This document shows, in pieces, positions 17,721 to 26,093 of a stretch of 64,000 bases of DNA. Under the pieces are notes generated by a model. That model searched no databases. It was not told the DNA's origin and was given only the letters and a program-made list of their open reading frames with translations. The position numbers and the translations under genes are program-made. The stretch comes from Agrobacterium rosae (GTDB lineage: Bacteria > Pseudomonadota > Alphaproteobacteria > Rhizobiales > Rhizobiaceae), in the NCBI RefSeq assembly GCF_002915175.1, contig NZ_NXEJ01000008.1:186001-250000 (forward strand). Reading direction: 5' to 3'. The stretch's first letter is position 1; every line of letters begins with the position of its first letter.

Positions 17721-18451
17721 TGGCTGCTGCCATTCTAGCACTCTGGAACGATTATCCGTCCAAGCTGGCTGAGGAATACGAAGCCTGGCACACGTTCGAG
17801 CATGTGCCAGAGCGCCTGACCGTGCCCGGCATGCGCGCCGCGTGCCGTTACGTGTCTTCAGCCAACAGTGAAAGCTATTTCACCCTCTACGAGCTTGAAG
17901 ACCTCAGCGTGATCCAGCACCACGCCTATCTTGACCTCGTGCGCAACCCGACCCCTTGGTCGCTGAAGATGCGTCAGCATTTCTCGAGCGTCCTTAGAAT
18001 TCCTGGCGAGATCGCGACCTTTGGCGGAAACGGAATAGGCGGGGCCGCAATCGTTCAGGCTTATTCGGTAGAACGCAACAAAGCCCGGGATTCGGTGCAG
18101 CAGCTGGAAACGACAATACAACAGCTCATCACCGAAGCCCGCATTGTTCGCTTCCGAATAGCCGTTGCCGAGCCCAACCAGAGCTATGAAGTTTTCACGC
18201 AGGAAGAAACGACCGATCTGGACACGGTTAATGTCGTGGTCATCATCGAGGGTGGTTCGGTCGAGGCACTGTCTGAGGTTCAGACGATCATCACCCGACG
18301 TATCGAGGCCATGCTCACGCCCCGCAAATGTCTACGCAACGACCTGTTCAGTCTGCTCATAAGCTACCGCGAAGATGAGTTTCCTGCTAACCGCGCACAA
18401 ATCACAACGGGTAGATTTGCGAATAATTCGGCGCGGTTGTCGGAACTATAG
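17720..18451 (+). CDS. Uncharacterised protein, probably a tandem dimeric alpha/beta-barrel (EthD-like)
   Basis: This 243-residue protein has no motif I can assign with confidence. The first half (LWNDYPSKLAEEYEAWHTFE, then HVPERLTVPGMRAACRY) looks like an EthD-type ferredoxin-fold domain, in which an AWHTFEHVPERL-like strand-helix is typical. The second half may repeat the fold. No signal peptide or membrane segment is visible. Its ATG overlaps the dehydrogenase stop, so it is co-translated with the dehydrogenase and probably serves the same pathway, perhaps as an isomerase, monooxygenase-like or dehalogenase-type helper. Confidence 0.7.
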   Translation: MAAAILALWNDYPSKLAEEYEAWHTFEHVPERLTVPGMRAACRYVSSANSESYFTLYELEDLSVIQHHAYLDLVRNPTPWSLKMRQHFSSVLRIPGEIATFGGNGIGGAAIVQAYSVERNKARDSVQQLETTIQQLITEARIVRFRIAVAEPNQSYEVFTQEETTDLDTVNVVVIIEGGSVEALSEVQTIITRRIEAMLTPRKCLRNDLFSLLISYREDEFPANRAQITTGRFANNSARLSEL

Positions 18452-18530
18452 CGTCTCGCACGTCATAATGAAGCAACATTGAAACCAGGACGGCGAGATC
18501 GTGATCGCCACTCCATTTCGAGGCGATCAA

Positions 18531-20003
18531 ATGACACGCGAGATCTCGTCAGTACCCGAGGCAGAAGGCAAGATTTCCGAGGATCACACAGCGCGCAACA
18601 GGCTTGTCATCACCCTGTTGCTGGTGTCGGCTTTCGTCGTCATTCTCAACGAAACCATCATGGGCGTGGCATTGCCGCATCTCATGGCCGATCTCAAAAT
18701 TACCGCCAGTGCCGCGCAATGGCTGACGACGGCATTCATGCTGACCATGGCCGTCGTGATCCCGGTCACCGGTTTTCTGCTGCAGCGTTTGAACACACGG
18801 CCTGTTTTCATCCTTGCGATGTCGTTGTTCAGCGCAGGTACACTGATCTGCGGTCTGGCACCCGGATTTCCAGTGCTGGTCGCCGGTCGCATTGTGCAGG
18901 CCTCCGGCACGGCCATCATGATGCCGCTTCTGATGACGACCGTCATGAATCTTGTCCCGCCGGAAACGCGTGGCAAGACGATGGGGAATATCTCGATCGT
19001 CATCTCGGTTGCCCCGGCAATCGGGCCGACATTATCTGGACTGATACTCTCCTTCCTTGACTGGCGTTGGATGTTCTTTCTCGTGCTGCCCATTGCGCTG
19101 GCGGCGCTGGCGCTTGGAGCAAAACGAATTGAGAACGTCACCGTACCCACAAATGCACCCATCGATGTCCTCTCTGTTGTCCTTTCAGCCATCGGCTTCG
19201 GTAGTTTCGTTTATGGACTGAATGCTCTGGGAGAGGCCGCTGTTCACCCATCCGCAGTCTCCCCTTGGGTGCCTCTTCTACTCGGAGCCGCCGTCATCGC
19301 GTTCTTTGTCTTGCGCCAGCTGTCACTACAGAAACGAGACCGCGCACTGCTCGATCTGAGGACATTGACCTCTAAACCCTTTACGATCGCGGCTGTCCTC
19401 ATGGCTATCATGATGATGTCGATGTTGGGCGTGTTTATCCTCTTGCCAATCTATCTGCAGACCGTATTGGGGCTGACGACGCTACAGACTGGACTGCTTC
19501 TCCTGCCGGGTGGATTGATCATGGGCCTGTGCGCACCGGTCGTCGGTCGGGTGTTCGACAAAGTCGGTCCCGCACCACTGGTCATCCCGGGCGCGCTCCT
19601 GTTCAGCCTGTCGATGTGGAGCCTGGTGTTTATCGAGACAAACACATCCGTCTGGATGCTGCTCGCCGCCCACGTCGTTCTTAGTATCGGGCTGGCGCTG
19701 ATGTTCACGCCACTTTTCACCGTCAGCCTTGGGTCGTTGCCGCAGCACCTTTATGCCCATGGCAGTGCCATGATTGGCACCACCCAACAGGTTGCAGGAG
19801 CGGCCGGCACGGCTTTGTTCGTGGCGATTTTGACGTCGAGGGCTTCATCTCTCACCTCTGCGGGTGGCGATGCTCTTGCTGCCACGACAGGAGGGGCCAA
19901 AGCTGCCTTTCTCTGTGGTGCGCTGATCTCGCTTGCTGCAATTCTTGCAGCCTGCCTCCTCAGAAAGCCGAAACTTCAGCGGAGCGAAGTGGCGGGACAT
20001 TAG
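18531..20003 (+). CDS. MFS transporter, DHA2 (14-helix drug:H+ antiporter) family
   Basis: This polytopic inner-membrane protein of 490 residues has about 14 hydrophobic segments. The start region VVILNETIMGVALPHL and the segment AAQWLTTAFMLTMAVVIPV are hallmarks of the EmrB/MdeP-type DHA2 family, proton-driven exporters of organic compounds. I prefer the ATG at 18531, which has GAGG 7 bases upstream, over GTG 18501. It follows the catabolic genes by 79 bases and may export a toxic intermediate or analogue of the imported substrate. Confidence 0.9.
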   Translation: MTREISSVPEAEGKISEDHTARNRLVITLLLVSAFVVILNETIMGVALPHLMADLKITASAAQWLTTAFMLTMAVVIPVTGFLLQRLNTRPVFILAMSLFSAGTLICGLAPGFPVLVAGRIVQASGTAIMMPLLMTTVMNLVPPETRGKTMGNISIVISVAPAIGPTLSGLILSFLDWRWMFFLVLPIALAALALGAKRIENVTVPTNAPIDVLSVVLSAIGFGSFVYGLNALGEAAVHPSAVSPWVPLLLGAAVIAFFVLRQLSLQKRDRALLDLRTLTSKPFTIAAVLMAIMMMSMLGVFILLPIYLQTVLGLTTLQTGLLLLPGGLIMGLCAPVVGRVFDKVGPAPLVIPGALLFSLSMWSLVFIETNTSVWMLLAAHVVLSIGLALMFTPLFTVSLGSLPQHLYAHGSAMIGTTQQVAGAAGTALFVAILTSRASSLTSAGGDALAATTGGAKAAFLCGALISLAAILAACLLRKPKLQRSEVAGH

Positions 20004-20027
20004 GACTTCACGCCCTTCAAAGCTGAC

Positions 20028-22430
20028 CTACAGCCAGCCAAGCGCAATACCGGCCATGATGGCTTCAGAGCGGCGTTTGCAATCGATTTTTCTGTACAAG
20101 TTTCCCAAGTGGAACTTGACCGTCACTTCGGAGATATTGAGCGCTTGGGCGATGCGTTTGTTCGACATGCCACCAGCCAGGAATTGTAGCATCTGAACCT
20201 CTCGCTGAGACAACCCACCGTGCAAAGCACGCGCCTGCGGCGAGTTGATCGAGGATGCGAAGATCGCCAGCGCCGCACGCACATCGGATGAGGTCTCGAT
20301 GAAAGCGCAGATGCGGCGATTTTCCAGGATGGGAGACAGGAATATCCGCTCTTCGGATAGTACGCCGTGACAGCCGAGACGCTTGGCCGATTCCAGCGCC
20401 AGAAGAATATGTGAGCGAGCCGCTGCATTATCGCGGCGTTGATGGGCCGTATAGCTTTGCCATATGTGCAGCGCGACCCTTTCGCGATTGGTGACTTTCG
20501 GATTGGCTATCAGGGCATCAAGCTGGCGGGAAAGATACGGGCGCGGCGTCCAGAGGTGAACCGCGTCCCGCAGCCATGCCATGACATAGGCAATCTCGTC
20601 CCGGCGCGTAAGGCGCGAAAGCTCATCCTGCGCGCTCTCCACCCAGTTTTTGCCCATCGGCATGCGGATCGACGTGAGCGTCGCCGCAGCCTCAGCCCAA
20701 CGGTTGGTGTTTTGATAGGCAATGGCCGTGCGGATTTCCATCATCGCATGGAATTGCAGCCCTTCTGACAGATGAATCCAGAGGCCATCCAGAAACCCCG
20801 GCCTTATCGTCGTTGGGAAATGGTCGATCACGACCTGCGTGGCATAATGCAAGCCGAATTGCATGAGGCTCGGCCAGACCTCGGAAGCGGCGAATTGTTC
20901 GAAATCATTTTGAACGAATTGCAGAAGATCGTGAGATCGGCCTGCTTCGTAGGTAATGCATGCATCCGCAAGCCGCAACATCCGGAACTCCGTTTCGGAC
21001 TCGTGGTTGACTTGTTCCAGCCGGTTGCGGGCGTCCTGTGCTGCACGCCTTGCCATCAGCACATCGCCGCTCATCAGACGCAAAACGATCTGGTGCAGGT
21101 GGATGAAGAACTCGAGAAGCGGCTGACCACCCATTTTTCGGAGATAGATGAGAGCGCGGGCAGCGGCGGCCTCCGCCTCACGGAAATTGCGGCGACGAAT
21201 TTCGAACTCGAGAAGCGCGTTGTAATAGCTCGCCCATTTGCCATGGTCCCCCATCGGATAGTCAGCCATGAATTCCCCAAGCCGGTTGATCACGGTATCA
21301 TTGGGGGTCAAATCCTCGCTGATCATCAAATTGAGCCGGAAGGTGCGGGCGGCGAAGGAAAATCTTGATCCGAGCGACAGCACTTTAAGCGGATCGAGAT
21401 AATCCGAACCGAGATGTTTACTGACGAGATGGCGAACGCGTTGAAGTTCGCCCTGCTTGAGAAGAGATCGGCAGACGGCAAACAGCACCGTCTCATTCGT
21501 GGCAATCATCTCATGCGAAAAGCGCGTGATAATGTCCTGAAACGCGTTGACACTGGTGCGATAGATCAGCTCCCGTCCCTGGGCCCGCTCAAGTATCTGC
21601 GCTGCATGGGTCTCGTATCCGTGATCGAGCAAGAGAGCCATGGCGCGAAGTGACTGCCCTGATGCTTCCAGTGCCGATGCCAGTTCGACCACGGCGCTGC
21701 CGGTTTTAAAGGCGGTGAGGCGTTCCTGAACGGCAATGGATAGAAGCCGCAGAAGTTCGGTATGATTTTGCGGCTCACGCGTTAGGAAGGGCGGCAACTG
21801 ACTGGCCCAAGGTTCATTGGCGGCGGCGACCGGCGCTTCGAGCCATATGGCAAGCATCATGGTCTGCGATGGCGAAAGGTGACCGAGGAAAGCCTCTCGC
21901 AGATAGTCGACACGCGTCGGCTCATCCACGCCCTCATCAATACACAGAAAAGCTGGCCAACCCGCATATCCCTGACGCATTCGAGTGGCTGTTGAAGCTG
22001 TCAGAGCAGACAGCTCCAAATCGCTCAACGTCAGATCGTCCGCATTGATCGTATCGGACCCCAAATGCAGTATCTGCCGTGCCAGACCGCTAATGCGCTG
22101 TTCAGGACGGCAGGCGATGACAAGCGTGCGGACGGTTTCAAGGATAGCAGCGGGCAACCGCGCGGTCCGTGCAGAGACGGGAATATCCCATAACAGCCAG
22201 CCGTCCTGCACATCCACCGCGCCCGGCTGCCGAGACGTGCAAACATTTCGTTCCGCCTGCTCTGCCACCATGCTCAGCAGCACTGTCTTACCAGCACCCG
22301 CCGGGGCGCGCAGAAAGATGACGCCTGCGTCGTTGTAGAGAATACGTGCGCTCAAAACCGGGCGTTGGATGATCGAGGTCATGAAATCGGAATAGGCGAA
22401 ACCGCGTTGAAAACCTATACCATATAGCAA
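20028..22430 (-). CDS. MalT-like LuxR-family (LAL) ATP-dependent transcriptional regulator
   Basis: This large regulator of 800 residues has an N-terminal STAND-type NTPase with Walker A LRAPAGAGKTVLL near residue 40. A long helical repeat middle follows (residues about 330-700), and the C-terminal LuxR helix-turn-helix contains LSQREVQMLQFLAGGMSNKR and then NISEVTVKFHLGNLYRKI. LAL proteins bind an inducer through the repeats and activate transcription when ATP-bound. The frame opens at TTG 22430; an internal start at ATG 22382 (MTSIIQRPVLSARIL) is at least as likely, since it begins right at the domain. It is divergent from the Dpp/hydantoinase-like operon and is its likely activator. Confidence 0.88.
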   Translation of the reverse strand: MLYGIGFQRGFAYSDFMTSIIQRPVLSARILYNDAGVIFLRAPAGAGKTVLLSMVAEQAERNVCTSRQPGAVDVQDGWLLWDIPVSARTARLPAAILETVRTLVIACRPEQRISGLARQILHLGSDTINADDLTLSDLELSALTASTATRMRQGYAGWPAFLCIDEGVDEPTRVDYLREAFLGHLSPSQTMMLAIWLEAPVAAANEPWASQLPPFLTREPQNHTELLRLLSIAVQERLTAFKTGSAVVELASALEASGQSLRAMALLLDHGYETHAAQILERAQGRELIYRTSVNAFQDIITRFSHEMIATNETVLFAVCRSLLKQGELQRVRHLVSKHLGSDYLDPLKVLSLGSRFSFAARTFRLNLMISEDLTPNDTVINRLGEFMADYPMGDHGKWASYYNALLEFEIRRRNFREAEAAAARALIYLRKMGGQPLLEFFIHLHQIVLRLMSGDVLMARRAAQDARNRLEQVNHESETEFRMLRLADACITYEAGRSHDLLQFVQNDFEQFAASEVWPSLMQFGLHYATQVVIDHFPTTIRPGFLDGLWIHLSEGLQFHAMMEIRTAIAYQNTNRWAEAAATLTSIRMPMGKNWVESAQDELSRLTRRDEIAYVMAWLRDAVHLWTPRPYLSRQLDALIANPKVTNRERVALHIWQSYTAHQRRDNAAARSHILLALESAKRLGCHGVLSEERIFLSPILENRRICAFIETSSDVRAALAIFASSINSPQARALHGGLSQREVQMLQFLAGGMSNKRIAQALNISEVTVKFHLGNLYRKIDCKRRSEAIMAGIALGWL

Positions 22431-22442
22431 AAAAACTATACC
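22415..22442. promoter_or_regulatory. Direct heptamer repeat in the LAL/dpp intergenic region
   Basis: CTATACC occurs at 22415-22421 and again at 22436-22442, exactly 21 bases apart (two helical turns), with an AT-rich spacer. It sits between the divergent regulator and the importer operon. MalT-type activators bind short directly repeated sites, so this may be the activator site. The evidence is limited to the repeat and its location. Confidence 0.35.
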
Positions 22443-22517
22443 TTTTCCGGATTGCTGTCATCCGGTCTGAGGAGGATGTTCGCTTATCAGGAAGCGACAA
22501 CCAAGAAAGCCTCCCCG

Positions 22518-23546
22518 ATGCAGCAACATCCTTTGTTGGCAGTCATGACCCGGCTTGGCACCTTCGTGCTGGTTATGGTTGCTCTGTCGATCATGATCTT
22601 TACGCTGGCACGCGTGGTGCCCGGCGACCCGGCGCGCATGGCGCTAGGCCCTGCAGCGACACCGGAACAGGTGGAGTCGCTGCGCCTTCAAATGGGCTTG
22701 GACAAGCCGCTGGCGCTGCAATATTTCGATTATGTTGGCCATGCGTTGCAAGGTGATCTCGGCCAATCGCTGGTCTCTCAGCGGCCTGTAACGACAGACC
22801 TTGCCCAGACAGTTCCGGCCACGGTCGAACTGGTTCTCGTCTCCGTCATCTTCATGTTTCTGGTCGCGATACCGCTTGGCGTGATCACCGCGCACTACCG
22901 GGACAGAGGCCTCGATCATATTGGTCGTATTCTGTCGCTGACCGGCGTCACCATCCCGAGCTTCCTCTTCGCCATAACCCTTCAATTGCTGGCAGCAAAG
23001 TTCATATCCGGCTGGCCTATCATCGGCAGGCTTGATCATTCTTTGGGATGGCAGGGCGGGCCGACGGGCTTTCTGATACTGGATGGCTTGCTGGCTGGAA
23101 GATTCGATGTCGTGCTCGATGCACTGAAACATCTGGCACTACCGGCTTTCGCGCTCTCCATGGCGGGTATCGGGCAGATCACCCGCATCACCCGTTCCTC
23201 GATGATCGAAAACCAGCGCAAGGACCATGTTCTGACGCTCCAGAGTTTCGGTGTGCCTGAGCGTGTCATCATTTTCCGTTATCTGCTCAAGCTGTCCTCC
23301 ATCGCGCCTTTGACGATCATGGGGTTGGAATTTGCCTCGCTGATTGGAAATGCCTTCGTGATCGAAATGGTGTTCGCCTGGGGTGGCTTTGCATCCTACG
23401 GGCTGACCTCGATCCTGCAAAAAGATCTCAATGCCGTGACCGCCGTGGTGCTGGTCGCAGGCCTGTTTTTCATCGTTGCGAACATGATCGTCGACATCCT
23501 GATATCGATCATCGACCCGCGCCTGGGTCGCAAGGAGGCACGTTGA
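22518..23546 (+). CDS. Peptide-type ABC transporter permease (DppB family)
   Basis: This is the first permease of the second family-5 importer. Typical DppB features are VVPGDPARMALGPAATPEQ, a run of six hydrophobic helices, and the loop near QSFGVPERVIIFRYLLK. The start is uncertain. ATG 22518 (MQQHPLLAVMTRL) gives 342 residues and a normal N-terminus; ATG 22476 has GGAGG directly against it, which is too close; the frame opens at TTG 22452. Its end overlaps the DppC-like gene as TGATG. Confidence 0.9.
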   Translation: MQQHPLLAVMTRLGTFVLVMVALSIMIFTLARVVPGDPARMALGPAATPEQVESLRLQMGLDKPLALQYFDYVGHALQGDLGQSLVSQRPVTTDLAQTVPATVELVLVSVIFMFLVAIPLGVITAHYRDRGLDHIGRILSLTGVTIPSFLFAITLQLLAAKFISGWPIIGRLDHSLGWQGGPTGFLILDGLLAGRFDVVLDALKHLALPAFALSMAGIGQITRITRSSMIENQRKDHVLTLQSFGVPERVIIFRYLLKLSSIAPLTIMGLEFASLIGNAFVIEMVFAWGGFASYGLTSILQKDLNAVTAVVLVAGLFFIVANMIVDILISIIDPRLGRKEAR

Positions 23547-24427
23547 TGACCGCTATGAAAATGCTCGATACATCCGACAGGGCACTGAGTGCCGGCTATA
23601 TCATGTGGTACCGCTTCAGCCATAATCCGACGGCGGTCATCGGCGCGCTGATCCTGCTTTCCGTTGTCATTCTCGCCGTCTTCGCACCCTGGCTTACGCC
23701 CTACCCCAAACATGTGGGTGCGGTGGTGGATTTCCGTGCCCGGCACCTGGCTCCCGATGCCCTGCACTGGTTCGGCACGGACAAGGCCGGACGCGACATC
23801 TTTTCACGCACCGTGTTCGGTTTGCGGGTGTCGCTGCTTCTGGTCATCGGCGTTCTTGGCATTTCGGTGCCGATTGGCACTGTTTTGGGTCTGATCGCCG
23901 GTTATTTTGGTGGCTGGACGGAAAAGCTCATCACCGGGCTGACGAATGTCATGCTGGCCATGCCGCCGCTGGTCATGGCGCTTGCCGTTTCCAACCTTCT
24001 GGAACCGACACTGACCAACGCCATGGTCGCGATTACGTTGTTATGGTGGACCTGGCACGCACGGCTCATTTACTCCGTCTCGAAATCCATCGCCTCGGAA
24101 GATTACATCGAAGCTGCTCGTCTGGCCGGTGCAGGACCTATGCACATTCTGTTTCGCGAGATTTTGCCGAACTGCGTGTCGGTCATCTCGGTCAAGACCA
24201 CCTTGGACGCGGCCTTCGTCATCCTGTTCGGGGCAACACTCAGCTTCCTCGGTTTTGGCGTGAAACCACCGACACCGGATCTCGGCTCGATGGTCGCAGA
24301 CGGTCGCCAGTTCATGCCTGACTTCTGGTGGGAGGTTCTCTGCCCGGGTGCTGCGGTGTTCTACGTCACCTTGGGCTTCAACCTGCTGGGCGATGGCCTT
24401 CGCGACATGTTTGACGTGGAGAACTGA
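23546..24427 (+). CDS. Peptide-type ABC transporter permease (DppC family)
   Basis: This second permease has 293 residues. It has the DppC layout: an N-terminal helix after a short cytoplasmic segment (HNPTAVIGALILLSVVILAV), the HWFGTDKAGRDIFSRTVFG motif near residue 75, and the EAA loop around EAARLAGAGPMHILFREILP. The ATG at 23546 shares one base with the DppB stop and has an upstream GGAGG. It pairs with the neighbouring DppB-like protein and the fused ATPase. Confidence 0.93.
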   Translation: MTAMKMLDTSDRALSAGYIMWYRFSHNPTAVIGALILLSVVILAVFAPWLTPYPKHVGAVVDFRARHLAPDALHWFGTDKAGRDIFSRTVFGLRVSLLLVIGVLGISVPIGTVLGLIAGYFGGWTEKLITGLTNVMLAMPPLVMALAVSNLLEPTLTNAMVAITLLWWTWHARLIYSVSKSIASEDYIEAARLAGAGPMHILFREILPNCVSVISVKTTLDAAFVILFGATLSFLGFGVKPPTPDLGSMVADGRQFMPDFWWEVLCPGAAVFYVTLGFNLLGDGLRDMFDVEN

Positions 24428-24430
24428 TCG

Positions 24431-26077
24431 ATGAGCGAAGCGCTTCTCAAAGTCGAAGGTCTTGATGTTTCCTTCACCACCTATGGCCGCACCCGCCAGG
24501 TTTTACGCAATGTCAGCTTTACCGTTGCCGCAGGTGAGCGCGTGGCATTGATTGGCGAAACCGGTTCAGGCAAGTCGGTCACGGCCAAGGCGATCATCGG
24601 CACGTTGCCGAAAAACGCTGCAATCACCTCCGGTTCGATCATTGTCGGCGGCAAGAACATTCTGGACATGCGGTCTGCTGAAAGAGAAGCACTGAAAGGC
24701 ACCGCCTTCTCGCTGATCATGCAGGACCCGCTGTCATCCTTCAATCCGGTGTTCAAAATCGGCACCCATCTCGATGACGTCATGCGGTTTGCAGATCGCC
24801 GCAATGGCATCTCATCACCAAAGGCCGAGCGCCGGATCCGTATTGCCGAGGTTCTACGCCGGGTACAGCTTGCCGATACCGACCGCATCATGAATGCCTA
24901 TCCGTCCGAACTGTCCGGCGGCATGCGCCAACGGGTGCTGATTGGTCTGGCACTGTTGCACCGCCCGAAACTGCTGATCGCCGATGAGCCCGGCACGGCG
25001 CTCGACGTGACCACGCAGGATGAGATTCTCAATCTCATCAACCGGCTGGTGATCGAAGAAAACATGGCGCTGCTGATGATCACCCATAATCTGGGTGTCG
25101 TGCGCAAAGTGGCGGATCGTGTGGTGGTGATGCACCATGGCGACATCGTTGAAACGGGTGCCTGTGCGGACATTCTTCACAGCCCAAAGGACGCTTACAC
25201 CAACGCATTGCTGGATGCCGTTCCGCCGCTTTACGGATCAAAGGTCAAGGATGCGCAGCAAAGCGACCGGCAGCCAATCGTTCGCATCGGAGGCCTGAAC
25301 AAGATTTTCGGCAGGCGTAACGGCTATCATGCCGTGCGGGACGTTTCCCTGACCCTTCGTGAGGGCGAGGTTTTTGGGCTTGCGGGCGAATCCGGCTCTG
25401 GCAAGACGACCGTGGCGCGTATGATCATGGGGTTGGTGACGCCTACATCGGGCGTGCTTGCCATCGATGCACCGCAACCGGAACGCGGCAAGCGATTGAC
25501 GCAGATCGTCTATCAAAACCCCGGCACGTCGCTCAATCCCAAACGTTCGGTTCGGCAGACGCTGTCGTTGCCGTTGAAATCCATCGGCATGGACACGTCA
25601 GCGCGCGAAGCGCGGATGTCGGAACTGATGGATTTGGTGCGACTGCCGCAGGCCTATCTGGCGAAATATCCGCATGAGCTTTCTGGCGGGCAAAAACAGC
25701 GCGTGGCAATTGCCCGTGCACTGGCTGCCGAACCGAAAATTCTCATCCTGGACGAACCGACCGCCGCGCTCGATGTGTCCGTGCAAAAGACCGTCATCGA
25801 ATTGCTGGAGCAACTGCGCCGGGAACTCGGGCTGACCTATCTGATGATTTCGCACGACCTGTCGCTGATGCGCAATTTCTGCTCGCGCATCGCCATCATG
25901 CTGCGGGGTGAAATCATCGAGGACGGGCCAACCGGTGATGTCTTTGCCAATCCACAACACCCCTATACCCGCGCTCTGATTGCCGCAATTCCCGTCGTAA
26001 CAGACGAAGAAGAGCGCCTGAAACCGATTGTGACCACCGAGGAGCGTCAGCGCTTCCTGGTCAAAACGACAGACTGA
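24431..26077 (+). CDS. Fused two-domain ABC ATPase for peptide-type importer (DppD-DppF fusion)
   Basis: This 548-residue protein contains two complete nucleotide-binding domains. The first has Walker A GETGSGKSV near residue 42, signature LSGGMRQR and Walker B LLIADEPGTALD. The second, from about residue 285, has GESGSGKTT, LSGGQKQR and ILILDEPTAALD. The oligopeptide-type C-terminal extension between the domains is short. One fused chain replaces the separate DppD and DppF subunits seen in the importer at the start of the window. It starts 3 bases after the DppC-like stop. Confidence 0.93.
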   Translation: MSEALLKVEGLDVSFTTYGRTRQVLRNVSFTVAAGERVALIGETGSGKSVTAKAIIGTLPKNAAITSGSIIVGGKNILDMRSAEREALKGTAFSLIMQDPLSSFNPVFKIGTHLDDVMRFADRRNGISSPKAERRIRIAEVLRRVQLADTDRIMNAYPSELSGGMRQRVLIGLALLHRPKLLIADEPGTALDVTTQDEILNLINRLVIEENMALLMITHNLGVVRKVADRVVVMHHGDIVETGACADILHSPKDAYTNALLDAVPPLYGSKVKDAQQSDRQPIVRIGGLNKIFGRRNGYHAVRDVSLTLREGEVFGLAGESGSGKTTVARMIMGLVTPTSGVLAIDAPQPERGKRLTQIVYQNPGTSLNPKRSVRQTLSLPLKSIGMDTSAREARMSELMDLVRLPQAYLAKYPHELSGGQKQRVAIARALAAEPKILILDEPTAALDVSVQKTVIELLEQLRRELGLTYLMISHDLSLMRNFCSRIAIMLRGEIIEDGPTGDVFANPQHPYTRALIAAIPVVTDEEERLKPIVTTEERQRFLVKTTD

Positions 26078-26093
26078 TTGAGGAGGAACTGAC

